40,027 nucleotides of DNA from Coriobacteriaceae bacterium (GTDB lineage: Bacteria; Actinomycetota; Coriobacteriia; Coriobacteriales; Coriobacteriaceae). Position numbers and translations under genes: made by a program. Positions 14,787 through 23,473 of this stretch are shown here, piece after piece. Where the stretch lies: assembly GCA_902362275.1 (NCBI GenBank), contig CABIWB010000005.1, forward strand, positions 60,678-100,704, in the 5' to 3' direction. The notes beneath the pieces are model-generated. The model searched no databases. It had not been told where the DNA came from and saw only the letters and a program-made list of their open reading frames with translations. How positions within the stretch are numbered: position 1 is the first letter of the stretch; each line of letters opens with the position of its first letter.

Positions 14787-17444
14787 ATGAGTGCTGACTA
14801 CCCGTCAATGACTACGGCCGAGATCCGCTCCAAGTTCCTCAACTTCTTTGAGGAGCGCGGTCTTAAGCTCTATCCTTCTTCGTCCCTTGTTCCCGACGAT
14901 CCCTCGCTGCTGCTTGCCAACGCCGGCATGAACCAGTTTAAGGAGTACTACCAGGGCAAGAAGACCATGAAGGAGATCGGCGCGATCTCCTGCCAGAAGT
15001 GCGTCCGCACCAACGACATCGACTGCATCGGCGAGGACGGCCGTCACCTGTCGTTCTTCGAGATGCTCGGCGACTTCTCCTTTGGCGGCGTCTCTAAGCA
15101 GCAGGCCTGCGCTTGGGCCTTTGAGCTCATCACCAAGGAGTTCAAGCTGCCGCTCGACCGCTTGTACTTTACCGTCTTTACCGAGGACGACGAGACCCAC
15201 GACGTGTGGCGCTCTCTGGGCGTTGCCGAGGACCACATCTCCCGCCTGGGCGAGGACGACAACTTCTGGGCCGCCGGCCCCACCGGCCCCTGCGGTCCGT
15301 GCTCCGAGATCTACTTTGACATGGGCGAGGAGGTCGGTTGCGGCAGCCCCGACTGCAAGCCCGGCTGCGACTGCGACCGCTTCCTTGAGTTCTGGAACCT
15401 CGTGTTTACCCAGTACGACCGCCAGGAGGACGGCTCCATGCCGGAGCTGCCGCACCGCAACCTCGATACGGGTATGGGTCTGGAGCGCATGGCCGCCATC
15501 ATGCAGAACAAGACCGCTAACTACGACGGCGATCTGATGCAGCACCTCATCAAGCTGGGCGAGAAGATCAGCGGCAAGACCTATGATGCCGACGATTACT
15601 CCGGTGCCAGCCGCTCGCTGCGTATCATCGCCGATCACTCCCGTGCCGTCGACTTTATGATCTCGGACGGTATTCTCCCCGGTAACGAGGGCCGCGAGTA
15701 CGTCCTTCGTCGCCTGCTCCGCCGCGCCGTTTTCCACGGCCGTTTGCTGGGCATCAAGGGCGCCTTCCTGACCAAGTTCATCGACGAGGTCAACGCCCAG
15801 ATGGGCGAGGCCTATCCCGAGCTGCTCAAGCACGTCGCACTCGTCAAGGGTATCGTCGCCTCCGAGGAGGAGCGCTTCTCCACGACGCTCGACAACGGCC
15901 GCGTCTACCTGGATGAAGCCCTGACTGCGCTTGCCGAGGGTGCTGTCCTTCCGGGCGACGTCGCCTTTAAGCTGCACGACACCTTTGGTTTCCCCATTGA
16001 CCTGACCGTCGAGATTGCCGGCGTCGCTGGTCACGACGTCGACATGGACGGCTTTACCGCCTGCATGGAGGACCAGAAGGCCCGCGCTCGCGCCAACGCC
16101 AAGGGCGACGCCTGGGGCAGCTTCAACGACGTGTGGGTCGAGCTCTCGGACAAGGTCGCTGCGACCGAGTTCGACGGCTATGACAACGATGTGATCGATG
16201 ATGCCAAGGTTGTCGCTATCGTGCGCAACGGTGAGTCCGTCGAGTCCGCCGCTGCGGGCGAGGATGTCGAGGTTGTTCTCGACCGCACCCCGTTCTATGC
16301 CGAGATGGGTGGCCAGCAGGGCGATGCCGGCGAGCTTTCCGCCGAGGGCGTTGCGCTGACCGTCGCCGATACCAAGAGCCACAACGGCCTGTATGCCCAT
16401 GTCGCGCACGTTGCCGAGGGCACGCTGACTGTTGGTGCCACCGTGGCCGCCGCGCTCGACGCTGAGCGCCGTGGCTTCCTGCGCCGCAACCACACCGCCA
16501 CGCACCTGCTCGATGCCGCGCTTAAGCAGGTCCTGGGCGAGCATGTCTCCCAGGCCGGCTCGCTCGTGACGCCAGAGCACCTGCGCTTTGACTTCACGCA
16601 CTTCGAGGCCCTGTCCTCCGAGCAGCTCAAGGCTGTCGAGGATCTGGTCAACCAGCAGATCTTCGCCTCCAAGCCGGTCGTGACCCGCGTCATGGGCATC
16701 GACGAGGCTAAGGCTGCCGGCGCTGTCGCTCTGTTTGGCGAGAAGTACGGCGATGTCGTCCGAGTCGTCTCCGTGGGCGCCGAGGACCAGCCGTTTTCCC
16801 GCGAGCTCTGTGGTGGCACCCATGCCGCCAATACCGCCGAGATTGGCCTGTTCAAGATCATTTCCGAGTCCTCTACGGGCTCGAACGTCCGCCGTATCGA
16901 GGCCGTGACCTCTAAGGGTGCTCTCGACTATATGGCCGACCGTCTGGCGCTCGTTGACGCCGCCGCCGCTGCGCTCAAGTGCCGCGTCGACGAGGTTCCC
17001 GCCCGTGTGGAGAACCTGCAGGCCGAGCTGCGCGAGACGTCCAACAAGCTCAAAAAGGCTCTGACCGGTGGTTCCTCCGATGCCATTTCCAGCGCCATCG
17101 AGGGTGCCGTCGAGCTCGGTGGCTACAAGCTCGTCGTTGCTGAGCTCCAGGGCCTTGAGGCTGCCGACCTGCGCAACGTCTGGGATACCGTGCACCAGAA
17201 GGTTTCCGGCCCCGTCGCGTGCGTTGTTGCCAGCGTTACCGAGAAGGGCACCCCGGCCCTGCTCGCCGCCGGTTCCGATGACGCCGTGAAGGCTGGGTTC
17301 CACGCCGGCAACGTGATCAAGCAGATCGCGGGTCTGGTTGACGGTCGCGGTGGCGGCCGTCCCAACATGGCCCAGGCCGGTGGCAAGAACGCCGCCGGTA
17401 TTGCCGATGCCCTCGCGGCCGCTAAGACCGCGCTCGGCGCCTAA
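14787..17444 (+). CDS. alaS: Alanyl-tRNA synthetase
   Basis: Class II synthetase of 885 residues, the normal length. The N-terminal catalytic part shows FLNFFEERG, SSLVPDDPSLLLANAGMNQFK and CVRTNDIDCIGEDGRHLSFFEM. The editing domain carries HTATH (in RRNHTATHLLDAAL) and the CGGTH zinc motif (ELCGGTHAANT). The C-terminal DHHA1 part ends with GGGRPNMAQAGGKN. ATG 14787 is preceded by GAGGAG at nine bases. The longer open frame upstream runs through the promoter. A second in-frame ATG at 14808 is possible. The gene leads the ruvX-mltG-YqeG-aroK-aroB-like run with a 17-base gap to ruvX, an order common in Gram-positive genomes (alaS-ruvX-mltG). Confidence 0.97.
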   Translation: MSADYPSMTTAEIRSKFLNFFEERGLKLYPSSSLVPDDPSLLLANAGMNQFKEYYQGKKTMKEIGAISCQKCVRTNDIDCIGEDGRHLSFFEMLGDFSFGGVSKQQACAWAFELITKEFKLPLDRLYFTVFTEDDETHDVWRSLGVAEDHISRLGEDDNFWAAGPTGPCGPCSEIYFDMGEEVGCGSPDCKPGCDCDRFLEFWNLVFTQYDRQEDGSMPELPHRNLDTGMGLERMAAIMQNKTANYDGDLMQHLIKLGEKISGKTYDADDYSGASRSLRIIADHSRAVDFMISDGILPGNEGREYVLRRLLRRAVFHGRLLGIKGAFLTKFIDEVNAQMGEAYPELLKHVALVKGIVASEEERFSTTLDNGRVYLDEALTALAEGAVLPGDVAFKLHDTFGFPIDLTVEIAGVAGHDVDMDGFTACMEDQKARARANAKGDAWGSFNDVWVELSDKVAATEFDGYDNDVIDDAKVVAIVRNGESVESAAAGEDVEVVLDRTPFYAEMGGQQGDAGELSAEGVALTVADTKSHNGLYAHVAHVAEGTLTVGATVAAALDAERRGFLRRNHTATHLLDAALKQVLGEHVSQAGSLVTPEHLRFDFTHFEALSSEQLKAVEDLVNQQIFASKPVVTRVMGIDEAKAAGAVALFGEKYGDVVRVVSVGAEDQPFSRELCGGTHAANTAEIGLFKIISESSTGSNVRRIEAVTSKGALDYMADRLALVDAAAAALKCRVDEVPARVENLQAELRETSNKLKKALTGGSSDAISSAIEGAVELGGYKLVVAELQGLEAADLRNVWDTVHQKVSGPVACVVASVTEKGTPALLAAGSDDAVKAGFHAGNVIKQIAGLVDGRGGGRPNMAQAGGKNAAGIADALAAAKTALGA

Positions 17445-17461
17445 GAATTTAAGAAGTCACT

Positions 17462-17890
17462 GTGGTCGCGCTGGCGTTGGACATAGGGGAGACCAGGATT
17501 GGCATCGCCGTCTCGAGCCGTGATGGCAAGATGGCGATGCCCGTTAAGGTGCTCCCGTCCGCCGAGGTCACCGGTATGGCCAAGACGTTCCGCTACCTGG
17601 TCGAGGACTATGAGCCCGACATCCTGGTAAGCGGACGTCCCCTGACCATGGCCGGTGAGCCCGGCCCTCAGGCCGAGCGCGTTGCCGCTGTGGCGCAAAA
17701 GATTGCCGACGAGCTCGATCTTCCGCTGGAGTTTGAGGACGAGCGTCTGTCCTCGCAAGAGGCCAAGCGTATCCTGCGCGAGCAGGGACTCAACGAAAAG
17801 CAGATGAGGGGCAAGATCGACATGATTGCCGCCAGCCTGTTTTTGCAGACGTGGCTCGATCGTAAAAACGAGGAGGTCCAGCATGCCTAG
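17462..17890 (+). CDS. ruvX: RuvX/YqgF RNase H-fold nuclease
   Basis: 142-residue putative Holliday-junction resolvase or pre-16S rRNA nuclease of the YqgF family. Visible motifs are LALDIGETRIGIAVS with the first acidic residue at D7, the central VSGRPLTMAGEPGPQAERV, EDERLSSQEAKRIL and the C-terminal DMIAASLFLQTWLD with the last Asp. The GTG start at 17462 has AAGAAG five bases upstream and the frame gives the usual N-terminus. It overlaps mltG by 8 bases, so the two are probably translated together. Confidence 0.92.
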   Translation: MVALALDIGETRIGIAVSSRDGKMAMPVKVLPSAEVTGMAKTFRYLVEDYEPDILVSGRPLTMAGEPGPQAERVAAVAQKIADELDLPLEFEDERLSSQEAKRILREQGLNEKQMRGKIDMIAASLFLQTWLDRKNEEVQHA

Positions 17891-19316
17891 CGCTTCCGAT
17901 CCGCGCCAGCCGAATCGTATGCAGCAGCCGGCGTCGCGACCTGCCCAGCCTGACCAGCGTCCGGCACAGCCGACGCAGCGCGCAGCTCAGCCTGCCGTGC
18001 GCCCGGTGCAATCCTTCTCTCGTTCGGTCCAACCTGTTCAACGGACGGGTCAGCAGCCTTCTGCTCGTTCGGCTCAGCATTCGGCTTCTCACGCGGCTCA
18101 GCAGCCCACTGCTCGTACGGCCCAGCCTGCAGGCGGTACCCGCTTTAAGCAGCAGACACCTACCCAGCGAACGCAGGCCCCTCAATCGCATTCGCATCAG
18201 GCTCGCGGTTCGCATGTCGTTGCTCCGGCGACCCGCTCGAGCTACAACACGCATGCTCGTCGCGGTGCTCAAAAGAAGAGTTCTCCGGTTCCCATGATCA
18301 TCGGCGTTGTGGTGGCGGTGCTTGCGCTTGCTGCGATCGCTTTCTTTGTCGTGCCGGCCGTCAAGGGCTTCTTCGCCGGTGGGGATACCAAGGTCACGGC
18401 TGGTCAGCAGGTTACGGTGACCATTCCCGACGGTGCTTCGGGCGATACGATCGCCTCGATTCTCTCCGAGAACCATATCGTCGAAAATCCCAAGGATTAC
18501 TATGCGGCGGTGAAAAAGCTCAACGCCGATATGTCGCTCAAGCCCGGTACTTATTCGTTCACCACACTCATGGATGCGACCAAGGTTGTTCAGCAGCTCA
18601 TGGAAGGCCCCAACGCGGGCTCCAATGCGCTGACTATCCCTGAGGGCCTGACGGTCGATCAAGTCGCCGACCGTGTGGCCCAGGCCTACGACAGCATCTC
18701 TAAGGAAGACTTCCTCAACCAAGCCAAGGCCTCCAACTACGTGGACGACTATAGCTTCCTTAAGGGCGCCGCCAACGACTCGCTCGAGGGTTTCTTATTT
18801 CCCAAGACCTATTCGTTGGGCGATTCGCCGACGGCCGATGACGTGATTCGCGCCATGCTCGATCAGTTTAAGACTGAGTACAAGTCGCTTGACTTTGCGA
18901 GCTGCGAAGCCAAGATTAAGGAGCGCTACGGTGTGGAGATGTCCGACTACGACATCGTCAACTTGGCCTCTATCGTTGAGCGCGAGGGCCTCAACGCCGA
19001 TCAACGTGCGCACGTGGCCTCGGTCTTCTACAACCGCCTTGCCGGCAAGCTCGACGGTCTGCGCTATCTCAACAGCGATGCGACCATGATGTATGCCACC
19101 GGTGGCGAGGTTACCGCCGACGACCTGCAGAGCGATAGCCCGTATAACACTTATAAGCACGAGGGTCTGCCACCCACGCCCATCTGCTCTCCGTCGCTCG
19201 AGGCACTCAAGGCCACCCTTGAGCCGACGGACTCCGATGACCTGTATTTCTACATTACGCAGGACGAGGAGTACTTCTCGCAAACCTACGAAGAACATCA
19301 ACAGTCTTGGAATTAG
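17883..19316 (+). CDS. mltG: Endolytic murein transglycosylase with Gln/Pro-rich N-terminus
   Basis: YceG-family enzyme that cuts nascent glycan strands and so helps set peptidoglycan chain length. The 477 residues comprise a cytosolic stretch of about 135 residues dominated by Gln, Pro, Ala and Ser with repeated QPAQP-like words, one membrane helix (about 137-160, IIGVVVAVLALAAIAFFVVPAV), a LysM-like region, and the catalytic domain. SIVERE with glutamates at 366 and 368 marks the active site, followed by VASVFYNRL and SPYNTYKHEGLPPTPIC. ATG 17883 follows GAGGAGG. The low-complexity N-terminus is much longer than in E. coli, but similar disordered tails occur in other actinobacterial MltG proteins. 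Confidence 0.93.
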   Translation: MPSASDPRQPNRMQQPASRPAQPDQRPAQPTQRAAQPAVRPVQSFSRSVQPVQRTGQQPSARSAQHSASHAAQQPTARTAQPAGGTRFKQQTPTQRTQAPQSHSHQARGSHVVAPATRSSYNTHARRGAQKKSSPVPMIIGVVVAVLALAAIAFFVVPAVKGFFAGGDTKVTAGQQVTVTIPDGASGDTIASILSENHIVENPKDYYAAVKKLNADMSLKPGTYSFTTLMDATKVVQQLMEGPNAGSNALTIPEGLTVDQVADRVAQAYDSISKEDFLNQAKASNYVDDYSFLKGAANDSLEGFLFPKTYSLGDSPTADDVIRAMLDQFKTEYKSLDFASCEAKIKERYGVEMSDYDIVNLASIVEREGLNADQRAHVASVFYNRLAGKLDGLRYLNSDATMMYATGGEVTADDLQSDSPYNTYKHEGLPPTPICSPSLEALKATLEPTDSDDLYFYITQDEEYFSQTYEEHQQSWN

Positions 19317-19317
19317 C

Positions 19318-19815
19318 ATGAGGATTTTTAGCCCCAAACGATACGTTGCCTCGGTCGATCGCATCGACCTCGATACCCTGTGGGCCGACGGCAAACGCGC
19401 CATTTTGCTCGATCGCGATAACACCCTGGTGCCGCGCGACACCGAGCAGGTTCCCGCCGCGGTTTCCGCTTGGCTCGACGCCGCCCGCGCCAAAGGCTTT
19501 AAGCTGTGCATGGTGTCCAACAACTGGCATCGCGATCAGGTCATGAGCTCTGCACGCGAGCTGGGACTCGAGGCCATCAGCCACGCCATGAAGCCCGCCC
19601 CGTTTGCCTTGAAGGCGGGTCTTAAGCGCCTCGGCGCCACGGCGGACGAGGCGGTGCTGATCGGCGATCAGCTGTACACAGACGTGTGGAGCGGTAATTT
19701 CGCCGGCGTTGACACTATTCTGGTCAAGCCGCAGGCAACCCAGGACCTGTGGTACACGCAGATCTTCCGTATCTTTGAGCGCCGGGCCCTGCGCGACCTT
19801 CCCTGCGAGGAATAG
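19318..19815 (+). CDS. YqeG-type HAD phosphatase
   Basis: 165-residue HAD-superfamily phosphatase of the YqeG/GEP4 group, which includes phosphatidylglycerophosphatases. Motif I is LLDRDNTLV with D32 and D34, motif II is SNNW, motif III is the Lys in KPAPFAL, and motif IV is IGDQLYTDVWSGN. The ATG lies two bases after the mltG stop, so it is coupled. In many Firmicutes this gene heads a cluster with yqeH and aroE. Here aroK follows nine bases later. A role in phosphatidylglycerol synthesis is a family-based inference. Confidence 0.82.
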   Translation: MRIFSPKRYVASVDRIDLDTLWADGKRAILLDRDNTLVPRDTEQVPAAVSAWLDAARAKGFKLCMVSNNWHRDQVMSSARELGLEAISHAMKPAPFALKAGLKRLGATADEAVLIGDQLYTDVWSGNFAGVDTILVKPQATQDLWYTQIFRIFERRALRDLPCEE

Positions 19816-19823
19816 GTTTCGCC

Positions 19824-20357
19824 ATGTCTCAGCACATCAAACACGGCTGCGACCATATTTTCTTTATCGGCTTTTTGGGCGCGGGCAAATCGACGCTCGC
19901 GCGTAATGTCGGCACCATGTTCAAGCGGCGTTTTATCGATACCGACCGCCTGGTCGTCCGCCGTTGCGGCAAGTCGGTAACCGAGATTTTTGAGACCGAG
20001 GGCGAGGATCGTTTTCGCGAGCTCGAGACTTCGGCGCTCCGTTCGCTCCAAAGTGAGCGCAGCCTGTTGGTTTCGTGCGGGGGCGGCATTGTCGAGACGC
20101 CGGTGAATATTGAGCTGATGCACGAAATGGGTACGTGCGTGTATCTCGAGGGCGACTTCGAGGATTCGATTCGCCAGATTCGTCGGTCCGACACGCGCCC
20201 CGATTTCCGCTCTCCCGAGCATGCCGCGCGTCTGTTTGAGCATCGCCGTCCGCTGTATCGCCAGGCCGCCGATATTACCCTTGATATTCGCAACAAGTCC
20301 TTCGAGGACGTTTCCTACCTTTGTGCCGAGATGCTTTTGGAGCGTGGACTGCTATGA
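19824..20357 (+). CDS. aroK: Shikimate kinase
   Basis: 177-residue P-loop kinase that makes shikimate 3-phosphate in chorismate synthesis. Walker A is GFLGAGKST (16-24). The shikimate site residues are present: D41 of DTD, R65 in FRELE, the GGG at 86-88 in SCGGGIVETP, the RPDF lid region and HRRPLYRQAAD. All usual catalytic positions appear intact, in contrast to its downstream neighbour. The ATG follows GAGGAATAGG, and the stop overlaps the next start by 4 bases (ATGA). Confidence 0.92.
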   Translation: MSQHIKHGCDHIFFIGFLGAGKSTLARNVGTMFKRRFIDTDRLVVRRCGKSVTEIFETEGEDRFRELETSALRSLQSERSLLVSCGGGIVETPVNIELMHEMGTCVYLEGDFEDSIRQIRRSDTRPDFRSPEHAARLFEHRRPLYRQAADITLDIRNKSFEDVSYLCAEMLLERGLL

Positions 20358-21463
20358 TTCGCCGTCAACTGATCAATTTCCAAAACCGCAGCGTCGATGT
20401 CCGCGTCGGATTGGGCGCTTTCGAGGAGCTGCCGCGTATGTTTGCCTCGGCTGTGGGTAAGCCTAAGCGCGCGATGGTCGTTTGGAACACCGCCTCGTCA
20501 GAGCGTTTTGGCGAGGTCGTCGAGCATGCGCTGGTCGACGCCGGTTTTGCCGTCTCGCAGCTCCCCCTTGAGGTTTCGGCTTTCGGTGCCACGCTGGCCG
20601 ATGCCGATACCGTCTTTGGCGCCCTGTCGGCTAACGGTATTACCTGCGATGACCTGGTTATTGCCGTTGGCGATGCCGCAACCTGCTCGGTTGTTAGCTG
20701 GTGCGCCAACCAGTGGTGCGGTCGCACCGAGTGCGCGCTGCTGCCAACGACGTTCGACGCCATGCTTACGGTCGCGACGACCATGAAGCCGCTTGTCGCC
20801 TCGTCGGCGAATGCGCTTCCCGCTATCGCGTTCCGTCCCGAGCCGGGCTTGGTCGTGTGTGACCTCGACCTTGTTCGCGAGGCGGATCCCGAGGATCTCA
20901 AGCTCGGCTATGCGTTGCTCGTTGGCACCATGCTTTCGAGCAGCAAGTCCCGCTGGAATCAGTTTACTGAGACCGTCCCCGAGATCCTTGCGGGCGAGGA
21001 GGTCGCGCTCGTCAATGCCGTTCAGTGGTCTCAGACTGCCCACAAGGACGTACTGATGGCCACGAACCCGAGCGCTCGCCATGCGCTCGATTTTGGCAAG
21101 ACGGGGGAGCGTACCCTGCGCGCCTGCTTGGGCGATGCCGCTTCGCAGGTCCCGGTCTACCAGCTGTTGTCCGAGGGCCTGCGCTTTGAGGCGCGCCTAG
21201 CACATGATGCCTGTGACTTTGATATCGATTACGTCTTTGAGGTCGATGACTGCTTGGAGGACTTTGGTATCGAGGAGCTTGCCTTCGATCTGGAGCCTGC
21301 CGCATATATCGAGGAGTTCCGCAGGCAGCAGTTTGTCCGCTCGAACCGCAGCATGTTGCCGCTGCCCGCGGCACTCGGCGCCATTCGTCTAACGAGCGTT
21401 GAGGACGAGGTTCTTGAGCGCCATGCTCACGCCTACTTGGCTTCTCGCAAAGAACTTCTCTAA
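20354..21463 (+). CDS. AroB-like protein lacking catalytic residues (dehydroquinate synthase pseudoenzyme)
   Basis: The 369-residue protein aligns end to end with 3-dehydroquinate synthase but lacks its active site. The NAD-site block GGGVxGDLAGF is GDAATCSVVSW (from residue 106). The SVGGK segment is VATTMKP after a conserved LPTT. The zinc-binding Glu of FAEVIKH is L188 (GYALLVG). The FGHTxGHA block reads FGKTGERT, so both histidines are K249 and R253. The later HGE motif is SEG. The reading frame is intact and normally biased, and the gene overlaps aroK by 4 bases in the place where aroB normally sits before pepQ-efp. It is therefore a maintained descendant of aroB that probably no longer makes dehydroquinate. 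It may regulate or scaffold AroK or have a new activity. A genuine aroB may lie elsewhere. Confidence 0.75.
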   Translation: MIRRQLINFQNRSVDVRVGLGAFEELPRMFASAVGKPKRAMVVWNTASSERFGEVVEHALVDAGFAVSQLPLEVSAFGATLADADTVFGALSANGITCDDLVIAVGDAATCSVVSWCANQWCGRTECALLPTTFDAMLTVATTMKPLVASSANALPAIAFRPEPGLVVCDLDLVREADPEDLKLGYALLVGTMLSSSKSRWNQFTETVPEILAGEEVALVNAVQWSQTAHKDVLMATNPSARHALDFGKTGERTLRACLGDAASQVPVYQLLSEGLRFEARLAHDACDFDIDYVFEVDDCLEDFGIEELAFDLEPAAYIEEFRRQQFVRSNRSMLPLPAALGAIRLTSVEDEVLERHAHAYLASRKELL

Positions 21464-21594
21464 GATTTATTGACATCCATCGTCTTTCGTATCATGTTGA
21501 GGGGCGGGTTTCCAATCGGTTGCGAATCGCGCGCGATTCCGTACGCTGATTGAGCCCGTCCCGTCTTTATGAAGACAACAAGAAAGGAATCTGC

Positions 21595-22725
21595 ATGTCT
21601 GAGTTTGCTACCGGTCCTGCCGGTCGTATCGAGCGCGTCCGTGCCCTGATGGTTGAGCGCGGCTACGACGCTATCGTGGTGCGCGACGAGGCCAACCTTC
21701 GTTGGCTTACGGGCGTCAAGGGCGTCTTCGATTTCACCTTCGAGTTCCCGCACGCTGCGTTTATTACGGCCGACCAGTGCTTGTTCCACACTGACTCGCG
21801 CTATCTCAACAGCTTTGAGGAGAACACGCCCGCTGGCAGCCCCTGGGTCTATGACATGGACGAGGGCACCATCCCCGGTTGGGTCGCCGGCAAGATCGCG
21901 GCCAACAAATGCCGCGTCTGCGCTGTCGAGGACGATATGCAGATTAATTTCTACCAGGGTATTCAGCGCGGCCTGGAGGACCGCTCCGTCGCCTGTATGC
22001 TGCCGCTGATGCACGACGACATCCGCAAGATGCGCGCCATCAAGGACGCCGAGGAGATTGAACTCATGCGCCATGCGCAGTCGATCACCGATGCCGCCTT
22101 CCAGCACATGCTCGGCTTTATTAAGCCCGGTATGACCGAGAAGCAGGTACGCAACGAGCTCGAGAACTTTATGTTCGCCAACGGTGCCGACAGCCTGGCC
22201 TTTGGTTCCATCGTCGCGAGCGGCCCCAACACCGCCAACCCGCATGCCGTCCCGAGCGACCGCGTGATCGAGAAGGGCGACTTTGTCCTGATGGACTACG
22301 GCGCGGGATACTGCGACTACCGCTCCGACATGACTCGTACCGTCGTGATGGGCGAGCCCACCCAGGAGCAGCTCGACCTGTACGCGCTCGTGCGCCGTAC
22401 GCACGAGGAGTGCGTCGCCGCCATCCATCCGGGCGTCGAGGGCAACGACATCTTCAGGCTCTCCAAGAAGATCATCGGCGATGCCGGCTATGGCGATTAC
22501 TATAACCATGGCTTGGGCCACGGCGTCGGTATCGATATTCACGAGCTGCCCAACTTCAACCGCAGCAAGAATACCATCGAGATCGGCTCGGTTGTCACCA
22601 TGGAGCCCGGCGTGTACCTGCCCGGTGTGGGCGGCGTGCGCCTGGAGGACTACGGCGTGGTCACCGAGAACGGTTACGAGCCCTTCACCAAGACCCCGCA
22701 CGACTTGCACGTTATCGACTGCTAG
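21595..22725 (+). CDS. pepQ: Xaa-Pro dipeptidase/aminopeptidase, M24 family
   Basis: 376-residue metallopeptidase that cleaves bonds next to proline. An N-terminal creatinase-like domain (RVRALMVERGYDAIVVRDEANLRWLTG) is followed by the pita-bread domain with all five metal ligands: the two Asp in MDYGAGYCDYRSDMTRT, the His in HGLGHGVGIDIHELP, and Glu in TMEPGVYLP and VRLEDYG. ATG 21595 follows AAAGGAA. The longer frame upstream lacks a ribosome site. A TTGACA lies 125 bases upstream but without a well-spaced -10. pepQ directly before efp is a widespread order and fits recycling of proline peptides. Aminopeptidase versus dipeptidase activity cannot be settled. Confidence 0.9.
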   Translation: MSEFATGPAGRIERVRALMVERGYDAIVVRDEANLRWLTGVKGVFDFTFEFPHAAFITADQCLFHTDSRYLNSFEENTPAGSPWVYDMDEGTIPGWVAGKIAANKCRVCAVEDDMQINFYQGIQRGLEDRSVACMLPLMHDDIRKMRAIKDAEEIELMRHAQSITDAAFQHMLGFIKPGMTEKQVRNELENFMFANGADSLAFGSIVASGPNTANPHAVPSDRVIEKGDFVLMDYGAGYCDYRSDMTRTVVMGEPTQEQLDLYALVRRTHEECVAAIHPGVEGNDIFRLSKKIIGDAGYGDYYNHGLGHGVGIDIHELPNFNRSKNTIEIGSVVTMEPGVYLPGVGGVRLEDYGVVTENGYEPFTKTPHDLHVIDC

Positions 22726-22748
22726 TCTACTTCGGTAGATAGTTTGGG

Positions 22749-22791
22749 GCGGGGCGTCCGGATCGATTCGGACGCCCCGCGTTCTCTTTTT
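22749..22791 (+). terminator. Strong intrinsic terminator after pepQ
   Basis: A perfect 12-bp GC-rich stem (22749-22760 with 22769-22780) has loop GATCGATT, followed by GTTCTC and five T. It separates pepQ from the efp promoter. Confidence 0.85.
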
Positions 22792-22820
22792 ATGCGCTCG
22801 CCGCAGGCGCCGTCTGCAAG

Positions 22821-22828
22821 TGTATAAT
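22821..22828 (+). promoter_or_regulatory. Extended -10 promoter of efp
   Basis: TGTATAAT is a perfect -10 hexamer (22823-22828) preceded by a TG two bases upstream. It is about 58 bases before the efp start and after the pepQ terminator. The -35 region is weak, as expected for an extended -10 promoter. It probably drives the efp-to-recN run. Confidence 0.65.
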
Positions 22829-22885
22829 TTATGTCGTATGCAATTTGGACGCTTGTGCGTTCTGCCCATAACAAGAAAGGTCGCT

Positions 22886-23449
22886 ATGCCTACCATTTCC
22901 ACCGCCGACTTCAAGAACGGCCTCGGTCTCCGCATCAAGGACAAGGTCTACACCATCGTCGAGTTCCAGCATGTCAAGCCGGGCAAGGGCGGCGCGTTTG
23001 TGCGCTACAAGACCCGCGACATCAAGAGCGGCCGCGTCGTCGAGAACACCTGCAACGCCGGCACCAAGTTCGAGAGCGTCATGCTCACTACCCGTGAGTT
23101 CCAGTACCTCTACAACGATGGCACCGACTATATCTTCATGGACAACGAGTCCTATGAGCAGGTTCCCGTTCCCGAGGACATGGTGGGCGAGAACTCCAAG
23201 TGGCTGCGCGAGAACGACGTCTGCCAGCTGCTCTTCGCCGACGATGAGCTCATGGGCGTGACCCCGCCGATGTTCATTGAGACCACCATCGTCCAGACCG
23301 ACCCGGGCTTTAAGGGCGACACCGTCCAGGGTTCCACCAAGCCGGCCACGATCGATACCGGCGCTGTCATCCAGGTCCCCATGTACCTCAACGAGGGCGA
23401 GGTCATCAAGGTTGACACCCGCGACGGCAAGTTCGTCTCCCGCGTCTAG
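22886..23449 (+). CDS. efp: Translation elongation factor P
   Basis: 187-residue EF-P that relieves ribosomes stalled at polyproline. It has the three-domain layout: the KOW-like N-terminus with the tip loop HVKPGKGGAF, then two OB domains (VPVPEDMVGENSKWLREND and the C-terminal GAVIQVPMYLNEGEVIKVDTRDGKFVSRV). The tip residue is K34, so modification, if any, would be on lysine. I see no epmA/epmB or arginine-rhamnosylation gene here. ATG 22886 follows AAGAAAGG. Confidence 0.95.
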   Translation: MPTISTADFKNGLGLRIKDKVYTIVEFQHVKPGKGGAFVRYKTRDIKSGRVVENTCNAGTKFESVMLTTREFQYLYNDGTDYIFMDNESYEQVPVPEDMVGENSKWLRENDVCQLLFADDELMGVTPPMFIETTIVQTDPGFKGDTVQGSTKPATIDTGAVIQVPMYLNEGEVIKVDTRDGKFVSRV

Positions 23450-23473
23450 CAACCAACTCTTCTAGGAGGACTC

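Noticed and set aside
14805..17303. 832-codon open frame antisense to alaS
   Set aside because: Same artefact of codon bias. The plus strand encodes a complete AlaRS with all motifs.
21470..21498. TTGACA before pepQ as a promoter
   Set aside because: The -35 is perfect, but the only good -10-like word (TATCAT) is 14 bp away and the 17-bp position reads CATGTT, so I do not list it as a feature.
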